DNA of 28,338 nucleotides, taken from positions 1 through 28,338 of the forward strand of contig DASZGY010000082.1 in assembly GCA_035938395.1 (NCBI GenBank), written 5' to 3'. Under the pieces are notes generated by a model, which searched no databases, was not told the DNA's origin, and saw only the letters and a program-made list of their open reading frames with translations. A program made the translations under genes and the position numbers. Numbering within the stretch: position 1 is the stretch's first letter; each line of letters opens with the position of its first letter. This document shows, one piece after another, positions 23,284 to 28,338 of the stretch. Source of the DNA: JALZAA01 sp035938395 (GTDB taxonomy: Bacteria; Actinomycetota; Acidimicrobiia; IMCC26256; JACDBD01).

Positions 23284-23327
23284 TTGACTTCGTGACGACT
23301 CGCAGGTAACCGGAGCATTCGTAGGGT
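23284..23327 (+). promoter_or_regulatory. Promoter region of the ABC transporter operon with GGTAACCGGAG motif
   Basis: TTGACT (23284-23289) is followed after 17 nt by TAACCG (23307-23312), a weak -10. A better -10, TAGGGT (23322-23327), lies slightly downstream without a matching -35. The motif GGTAACCGGAG (23305-23315) sits between them and matches 10 of 11 positions with the site upstream of the kinase. Such an arrangement suits activation by a bound OmpR-type regulator. AGGTG at 23346-23350 is the likely ribosome site. Confidence 0.4.
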
Positions 23328-23354
23328 CATCAGGACGCGAAAGACAGGTGTCGG

Positions 23355-24017
23355 ATGCCGATTGCAGTTGAAGCCACCGATCTCTACCGCTTCTACCACG
23401 TCGGGGACGACGAGACGCTGGCGCTGCGCGGTGTGTCGCTGCACGTCGACTCGGGCGAGCTGGTGGCGGTCACGGGCCCGTCCGGTTCCGGCAAGTCGAC
23501 GCTGCTGGCATGCTTGGCGGGCCTCGACGAACCCGACGGCGGCATGGTGCGCATCGAAGGCCGCCCGATGTCACGCCGCTCGGAAACCGAGCGTGCCCGG
23601 TTGCGGGCGCAGCATGTCGGGATGCTGTTCCAGTCGACCAACCTGCTCGAGCATCTGAGCGTGACGGACAACATCGTCGTAGCCCAGCAACTCGTCGGCC
23701 GAGCCGATCGCGAGCGCGTCGCCGCACTGCTCGCCTCCGTCGGTCTCGCGGCGCGTGCGCACGCCCGACCGTCGCAGTTGTCGGGCGGCGAGACCGCCCG
23801 GGCGGGCCTCGCGCTCGCCGTCGCAAATGCGCCTGCGGTCGTGCTGGCGGACGAGCCGACCGGCGAGCTCGACCGTGGCAACGCCGGCATCGTCCTCGAT
23901 CTGCTCGCCGGACTGACCGAATCGGGCTCCGCAGTCGTCGTGGTAACCCACAACGAGGAATTGGCCGAGCGGGCCGACCGCACGTTCACGCTTCGTGACG
24001 GACGGATCGCGGCATGA
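23355..24017 (+). CDS. ABC transporter ATP-binding protein (LolD/MacB-type), first subunit
   Basis: A 220-residue ATPase. Walker A is GPSGSGKST (residues 41-49), the Q-loop is LFQSTNLLEH (Q93), the signature is LSGGE (142-146), Walker B is VVLADEPTGELD (about 162-173), and the switch His is H199 in VTHNEE. The segment after the signature is ETARAGLALA rather than the usual QQRVAIARAL, but all catalytic residues are present. It belongs to the group of ATPases that work with FtsX-type permeases. The ATG overlaps no upstream gene. Its TGA overlaps the ATG of the second ATPase (ATGA), so the genes are coupled. Confidence 0.93.
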   Translation: MPIAVEATDLYRFYHVGDDETLALRGVSLHVDSGELVAVTGPSGSGKSTLLACLAGLDEPDGGMVRIEGRPMSRRSETERARLRAQHVGMLFQSTNLLEHLSVTDNIVVAQQLVGRADRERVAALLASVGLAARAHARPSQLSGGETARAGLALAVANAPAVVLADEPTGELDRGNAGIVLDLLAGLTESGSAVVVVTHNEELAERADRTFTLRDGRIAA

Positions 24018-24709
24018 GCGCCCGCCCCGATCCGCTCGTCCGTTGCACCGACGTCGCTCGTACCTACGGCGCCGGGCGCGCCGCCGTCGTCGCGGTGCAC
24101 GGAGCCAGTTGTGAAGTCGACGCCGGCGAGGGGATCGCGATCGTCGGCCCGTCGGGATCCGGCAAGTCGACCCTGCTGCATCTGATGGCAGGGCTCGACG
24201 ATCCCACCACCGGAACGATCAGCTGGCCGGCACTCGGCGACCGGTCCGCGCTGCGGCCGCGTCTGGTGGGCGTCGTGTTCCAGGGCCCGAGCCTGCTGGC
24301 GTCCCTCGACGTCGAAGAGAACGTCGCGTTGCCATTGGTGCTCGGCGGCGCGGACCCGGCGTTGGCCGCCGAGGGGGCACGGATCGCCCTGGCGCAGCTC
24401 GACCTTGACGACGTCGCCCGCTCGCTGCCGGAAGAGCTCTCCGGTGGGCAGGCGCAACGAGCGGCCGTCGCGCGCGTGCTCGCGGCACGGCCTCGATTGA
24501 TCCTCGCGGACGAGCCGACCGGCCAGCTCGATCACGTGACCGGAGCGCGCGTCATGGACGCGCTGCTCGCGACAGCGTCGGAGACCGGTGCTGCGCTGGT
24601 CGTGAGCACGCACGACGCCGACGTCGCCGAACGCTTGGGCCGGCAATGGCAGATCGCCGACGGGAAGCTGCTCGGCGTCGACCGTCGGGAAGCGCCGTGC
24701 TCGGCCTGA
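24014..24709 (+). CDS. ABC transporter ATP-binding protein (LolD/MacB-type), second subunit
   Basis: A 231-residue ATPase of the same type as its neighbour but clearly diverged. Walker A GPSGSGKST (45-53), Q-loop VVFQGPSLL (Q90), canonical signature LSGGQAQRAAVARVL (142-156), Walker B LILADEPTGQLD and switch H200 (STHDAD). All catalytic positions are intact. Together with the first ATPase it may form a heterodimeric motor for the single large permease. It starts within the stop of the first ATPase gene (ATGA) and its 3' end overlaps the start of the permease gene by 13 nt. Confidence 0.93.
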   Translation: MSARPDPLVRCTDVARTYGAGRAAVVAVHGASCEVDAGEGIAIVGPSGSGKSTLLHLMAGLDDPTTGTISWPALGDRSALRPRLVGVVFQGPSLLASLDVEENVALPLVLGGADPALAAEGARIALAQLDLDDVARSLPEELSGGQAQRAAVARVLAARPRLILADEPTGQLDHVTGARVMDALLATASETGAALVVSTHDADVAERLGRQWQIADGKLLGVDRREAPCSA

Positions 24710-27360
24710 CGTGGCTGCGCGGCCTCGTCGCCCGGAGGCCAGGCCGGCTGGCAGCGACCGCGGCCGGCGTCGCAGTCGCCGTCGCACTCCTCGCGTCCAT
24801 CGGACTCTTTCTTTCGGCATCGAAGGCGTCGATGACCCAACGCGCGGTCGCGCGCGTCCCGGTCGACTGGCAGGTCGAGGCACAACCGGGCGCGGATCCG
24901 TCGACCGTCCTCTCGACGACCAAGGCCACCTCAGGCGTGAAGGCAGCCCTTCCCGTCGGCTACGCGAGCACGACCGGTTCCACGTCGACGACGGGTGGCT
25001 CGAACCACACCGTCGGGCCCGGCGTCGCGCTCGGGCTCCCCGACTCCTACGCCACGACGTTCCCGGGAGAGCTGCGCAGCCTGGCCGGCCCCACGCAGGG
25101 CGTGCTCGTCTCCCAGCAGGCCGCGGCCGACTTGCGCATCGCACCGGGCGACGTCATCGCCATCGGCCGGCCGGGCCTCGATCCGGCGCTCGTGCCGGTG
25201 GACGGGGTCGTCGCCCTGCCCGAGGCCAACTCCCTGTTCCAAAAGGTCGGGGTGCCGCCCAGCGCTCAGCCCCAGGCGCCCCCGGACAACGTGGTGCTGC
25301 TCCCCGAGGCGCAGTGGCACCAGATCTTTGATCCGCTGGCGCAGTCGCGCCCGGACTTGGTGCGGACCCAGGTTCACGCCCGGGTCTCGCACGCGCTGCC
25401 GGGCGACCCCTCGGCCGCGTTCAACCAGGTCACGACGTCGGCGCACAACCTCGAGGCCCGCCTGGCCGGCACCGGGCTCGTCGGCAACAACCTCGGGGCG
25501 ACCCTCGACGCCGCCCGCTCCGACGCCCTGTACGCGCAGGTGCTGTTCCTCTTCCTCGGCCTTCCCGGCGCGGTGCTCGCCGCGCTGCTCACCCTTGCGG
25601 TGGCGGGTGCCGGTGCCGAGCGGCGCCGCCGCGAACAGGCCCTGCTGCGCACGCGTGGGGCAACGACGCGCCGGCTCGTGCAGCTCGGCCTCCTCGAGGC
25701 CGCCGTCGTGGGAGGCGTGGGCGCGCTCGTTGGCCTCGGCGCGGCGGTCGTCGTGGGCCGGCTCGCCTTCGGCACCGCGAGCTTCGGCGCGACCACTTCC
25801 GCGGCCGTCGTGTCGGGTGCCGGGGCCGCCATCACCGGCGTGGTGATCGCGGGTTTGGCGATCGCACTGCCCGCCTGGCGGGACGCTCGCGAGACCACCG
25901 TGGCCGCAGGGCGGCAGACGGTGGGTCGAGCGCGTGCACCGCGATGGTTCCGCTACGGCGTCGACTTCGTGCTCCTCGCCGCCGCCGGGATCGTGTTCTG
26001 GCTCACGGGACGCAACGGCTACCACCTCGTACTCGCTCCCGAAGGGACGCCGGCGATCTCGGTGAGCTACTGGGCTCTCGCGGGGCCGGCGTTGTTCTGG
26101 GCCGGCGCCGGGCTCCTGACGTGGCGCATCGCGTACACGGTGCTCGCGCGCGGTCGATCGCTCGTACGGCGGGCCGCGCGGCCGGTCTCGGGTGCCCTGT
26201 CGGGCACGGTCGCGGCCAGCATGTCGCGCCAGCGCCGCCTTCTCGCGCGGGGCGTCGCGCTCGTCGCACTCACCGCGACGTTCGCGATCGCGACCGCGGT
26301 CTTCAACGACACGTACCGCGCGCAAGCCGGGATCGACGCCCGGCTCACCAACGGGGGCGATGTCTCCGTCACGCAGGCGCCGGGCGCGGACATCGGGCCC
26401 CACGGCGCCGCCCGCCTGGCGCGCGTTCCCGGCGTGCAACGCATCGAGCCGATCCAGCACCGATTCGCGTACGTCGGAGCCGACCTCCAGGATCTCTACG
26501 GTGTGAGGACAAGCACGGTCGTCGACGCGACGAAGCTCCAGAACTCGTACTTCCAGGGCGGCACGGCTCGCGACCTGATCGGCCGGCTCGCCCGGCAGCC
26601 GAACGGTGTCCTCGTGAGCGCGGAGACGGCGCGGGACTTCCGCCTTCATACGGGCGACACCATCACGCTGCGCCTGCAGGACAGCGGGACCCAGCAGTTC
26701 AAACCGGTGCCGTTCCGATTCCTCGGGGTCGCGAAGGAGTTCCCCACCGCGCCGAGGGACAGCTTGCTCGTCGCCAACGCCGACTATGTCGCTCAGCAGA
26801 CCGGGAGCTTCGCGGTCGGCGCCTTCCTGATCGACACCGGCGGTGCATCTCCGAAGACCGTGGCGCAGCGCGTGCGCGACACGGTCGGGACGAGCGCGAC
26901 GGTCACCGACGTCGCCACCTCCCGTCGCGTCGTCGGGTCGAGCCTCACGGCGGTCGACTTGTCCGGCCTCACACGGGTCGAGCTCGGCTTCGCGCTCGTG
27001 CTCGCCGCCGCGTCGACGGGACTCGTGCTCGGTCTCGGCTTCGCGGAGCGCCGGCGCACGTTCGCGATCGCGGCTGCGCTCGGCGCCCGTCAGCGACAGC
27101 TCGGCGGCTTTGTCTTCACCGAGGCGACGTTCGTCACGCTCGGCGGGCTGCTGGTCGGCGCGGTCGCCGGTTGGGGGCTGTCCCAGATGCTGGTCAAGGT
27201 GCTGACCGACGTGTTCGATCCGCCCCCCGACACGCTGTCCGTGCCGTGGGGCTACCTCGCCGCGGTCGTGGCAGTTGCAGTCGCCGCGGTCGCCGCCGCG
27301 TCCCTGGCGGTGATCCGCCGCACGGCCCGCCCTGCGATCTCGGTACTTCGCGACTTGTGA
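24697..27360 (+). CDS. FtsX/MacB-type ABC permease (duplicated, long form)
   Basis: An 887-residue permease with two FtsX-like halves. TM1 is at about 14-34, a large extracytoplasmic domain extends to about 275, then three TM helices lie within about 280-395. A central part has two further helices (VDFVLLAAAGIVFWLTG and SYWALAGPALFWAGAGLLTW). The second half starts with a helix near ARGVALVALTATFAIATAVF, has a second extracytoplasmic domain, and ends with three helices (VELGFALVLAAASTGLVLGLGFA, FVTLGGLLVGAVAGWGLS, YLAAVVAVAVAAVAAASLAVI). About 10 TM in total is usual for these actinobacterial exporters or mechanotransmission ABC systems. The GTG at 24697 (LGLTWLRGLVARRP follows) is preferred; the earlier ATG at 24646 lies inside the ATPase gene. 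The substrate is unknown. Confidence 0.9.
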   Translation: MLGLTWLRGLVARRPGRLAATAAGVAVAVALLASIGLFLSASKASMTQRAVARVPVDWQVEAQPGADPSTVLSTTKATSGVKAALPVGYASTTGSTSTTGGSNHTVGPGVALGLPDSYATTFPGELRSLAGPTQGVLVSQQAAADLRIAPGDVIAIGRPGLDPALVPVDGVVALPEANSLFQKVGVPPSAQPQAPPDNVVLLPEAQWHQIFDPLAQSRPDLVRTQVHARVSHALPGDPSAAFNQVTTSAHNLEARLAGTGLVGNNLGATLDAARSDALYAQVLFLFLGLPGAVLAALLTLAVAGAGAERRRREQALLRTRGATTRRLVQLGLLEAAVVGGVGALVGLGAAVVVGRLAFGTASFGATTSAAVVSGAGAAITGVVIAGLAIALPAWRDARETTVAAGRQTVGRARAPRWFRYGVDFVLLAAAGIVFWLTGRNGYHLVLAPEGTPAISVSYWALAGPALFWAGAGLLTWRIAYTVLARGRSLVRRAARPVSGALSGTVAASMSRQRRLLARGVALVALTATFAIATAVFNDTYRAQAGIDARLTNGGDVSVTQAPGADIGPHGAARLARVPGVQRIEPIQHRFAYVGADLQDLYGVRTSTVVDATKLQNSYFQGGTARDLIGRLARQPNGVLVSAETARDFRLHTGDTITLRLQDSGTQQFKPVPFRFLGVAKEFPTAPRDSLLVANADYVAQQTGSFAVGAFLIDTGGASPKTVAQRVRDTVGTSATVTDVATSRRVVGSSLTAVDLSGLTRVELGFALVLAAASTGLVLGLGFAERRRTFAIAAALGARQRQLGGFVFTEATFVTLGGLLVGAVAGWGLSQMLVKVLTDVFDPPPDTLSVPWGYLAAVVAVAVAAVAAASLAVIRRTARPAISVLRDL

Positions 27361-27386
27361 CGGCCGACTGCCGTGCGTCCTCCGTG

Positions 27387-27423
27387 GGCCGGATCCGGCG
27401 AAACCCCCCGGCCGGATCCGGCC
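27387..27423. terminator. Strong GC-rich hairpin between convergent genes
   Basis: GGCCGGATCCGGC (27387-27399) can pair over 13 bp with GCCGGATCCGGCC (27411-27423) around an 11-nt loop. Each arm also contains a 12-14 bp self-palindrome centred on GGATCC. It lies in the 122-nt gap between the permease gene (plus) and the beta-propeller gene (minus), where a bidirectional terminator is expected. There is no T-run on either side, so a classical intrinsic mechanism is uncertain. Confidence 0.55.
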
Positions 27424-27482
27424 TGCGGTGCCCTCGAAGAGCGGAGCGCCCGCTCCGACGGTCGTTCGGCGGAACGTGACCG

Positions 27483-28338
27483 TCAGCCGGTGAAGCGGGG
27501 CTGTGCTTCGACCGGTCCCGGTGCGGGGACGCACCCCGCGCCGATCTTGCCGATCCGGCCGGGATTGGCGTTCTCGGTGAACCACAGGTTGGCGTCCGGG
27601 CCGGCGGCGATCCCGACAGGTGCGCTGTTGGGGGTGAGGCCGGTCGTGAACTCGTCGATGGTGCCGGTCGGCGTGATCCGCGCGATGCGCCCCGGATTGG
27701 CGCTCTCGGTGAACCACAGGTTGCCGTCGCAGCCGGTCACGATCCCGAGCGGTCCGCTGTCGGGGGTCATGCCGTCCGAGAACTCGTCGATCGCGCCGAT
27801 CGGCGTGATCCGTCCGATCCGACCCGGATCGGTGAACTCGGTGAACCACAGGTTGCCGTCGGGGCCCGCCGTGATCCGGTTCGGTTGGCTGTCGGGGGTC
27901 AGACCGGTGGCGAACTCGTCGATCATGCCGGTCGGGGTGATCCGCCCGATGCGCCCGGGATTCTTGCCCTCGGTGAACCACAGGTTGCCGTCCGGGCCCG
28001 CCGTGATCTCCACCGGTCCGCTGTTCGGGGTCAGACCGGCCGTGAACTCGTCGATCATGCCAGTGGGGGTGATCCTCCCGATGCGCCCCGGATCGCCGAA
28101 CTCGGTGAACCAGAGGTTGCCGTCCGGGCCCGCCGCGATCCCGAGCGGCCCGCCGTTGGCGGAAAAGCCCGGCGTCACGCCGCCGGTGAACTCGCTCACC
28201 ACGCCCGCGGGCGTGATCCGCGCCACCCGACCTGGGTTGACGGCCTCGGTGAACCAGAGGTTGCCGTCCGGGCCCGCCGCGATCCCGAGCGGCCCGCCGT
28301 TGGCGGAAAAGCCCGGCGTCACGCCGCCGGTGAACTCG
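27483..28338 (-). CDS. Vgb-like (streptogramin-lyase-like) beta-propeller protein, 5' end beyond window
   Basis: The last 285 codons plus stop of a larger gene; the frame is open to the end of the window and no true start is visible. It consists of six blades of 44-48 residues with the core GPDGNLWFTE..NPGRIGRITPTG.IDEFT.G, the repeat of virginiamycin B lyase/SMP-30-like seven-bladed propellers. After the last blade come IGAGCVPAPGPVEAQ and a terminal PRFTG, shared with the NHL protein at 16235-18244. Two neighbouring blades contain an identical 94-bp stretch. Membership of the propeller family is firm; lyase activity on streptogramins is not implied, and most such proteins are uncharacterised. 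Confidence 0.88.
   Translation of the reverse strand, partial: EFTGGVTPGFSANGGPLGIAAGPDGNLWFTEAVNPGRVARITPAGVVSEFTGGVTPGFSANGGPLGIAAGPDGNLWFTEFGDPGRIGRITPTGMIDEFTAGLTPNSGPVEITAGPDGNLWFTEGKNPGRIGRITPTGMIDEFATGLTPDSQPNRITAGPDGNLWFTEFTDPGRIGRITPIGAIDEFSDGMTPDSGPLGIVTGCDGNLWFTESANPGRIARITPTGTIDEFTTGLTPNSAPVGIAAGPDANLWFTENANPGRIGKIGAGCVPAPGPVEAQPRFTG
28101..28338 (-). repeat. Near-exact tandem repeat inside the propeller gene (period 144 bp)
   Basis: Positions 28101-28194 and 28245-28338 are identical over 94 bp, with a repeat period of 144 bp (48 codons). The remaining blades are diverged and 132 bp long. The second copy reaches the window edge, so the duplication may continue. The pattern indicates recent internal duplication of one blade, or a possible assembly issue. 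Confidence 0.85.

Noticed and set aside
24931..27981. A 1016-codon minus-strand open frame opposite the permease gene
   Set aside because: It is a GC-driven antisense shadow: Arg/Asp/His-rich composition, no recognisable domain, and it runs across the intergenic hairpin and into the propeller gene. The plus-strand frame has clear TM helices and FtsX features.
27483..28338. Regular DNA repeats that could suggest a CRISPR or other repeat array
   Set aside because: The repeat period (132 or 144 bp) is a multiple of three and encodes GPDGNLWFTE-type propeller blades in one frame; there are no spacers.
27483..28338. Calling the right-end gene a streptogramin resistance lyase
   Set aside because: Only the propeller repeat is shared with virginiamycin B lyase; the N-terminal part is outside the window and the repeat is common in uncharacterised exported proteins.

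Overview
The window is a gene-dense, very GC-rich stretch, typical of an actinobacterium (Actinomycetota). Supporting signs are the strong G/C third-position bias, frequent GTG starts, short intergenic gaps, several TANNNT boxes 5-9 nt upstream of start codons (a leaderless-transcript pattern), an MptB-like GT-C glycosyltransferase, an AidB-type acyl-CoA dehydrogenase, several SDRs and a bacterial UBP-type zinc finger. The class cannot be fixed from sequence reading alone; an Acidimicrobiia-like lineage is only a guess. I see no tRNA, rRNA, CRISPR array, insertion sequence, phage gene or integrase.

Left part (1-7426, all plus strand): a DUF4177-like small protein, a SAM methyltransferase, an M3/M2-like zinc metallopeptidase and an SDR-fold protein that has lost its catalytic residues lie head to tail. 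They are followed by an acyl-CoA synthetase and a thioredoxin-domain DUF255 (SSP411/YyaL) protein. Middle part (7430-14942): a minus-strand unknown protein and a SnoaL-like protein, a type II NADH dehydrogenase (plus), a minus-strand pair (EEP phosphohydrolase and PPK2 kinase), then a plus-strand AidB-type acyl-CoA dehydrogenase, a classical SDR and a VOC-fold protein. This part looks like general lipid/redox metabolism.

Exported cluster (14936-18244, minus): a secreted cupredoxin with a full type-1 copper ligand set, a single-TM unknown protein and a large secreted NHL beta-propeller. Next come a small three-TM protein, an SRPBCC protein, a UBP zinc-finger protein and a polyprenol-phosphate-sugar-dependent glycosyltransferase, several of them overlapping at their 3' ends.

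Right part (21158-27360): a probable signalling/export module. A sensor kinase is preceded by a possible 16-codon leader ORF. An OmpR-type regulator is encoded tail to tail with the kinase. Two ABC ATPases and one double-FtsX permease are read divergently from the regulator. A GGTAACCG-centred motif occurs upstream of the kinase and again in the regulator/ABC intergenic region, which suggests a shared regulon. The window closes with a strong hairpin between convergent genes and the 3' part of a Vgb-like beta-propeller gene that runs off the end.

Most worth a second look: (i) the two beta-propeller proteins end in the same pentapeptide PRFTG written with different codons; (ii) the SDR pseudoenzyme; (iii) the split, convergent two-component system with a shared upstream motif and leader ORF; (iv) the recurring TANNNT-N5-9-start arrangement.
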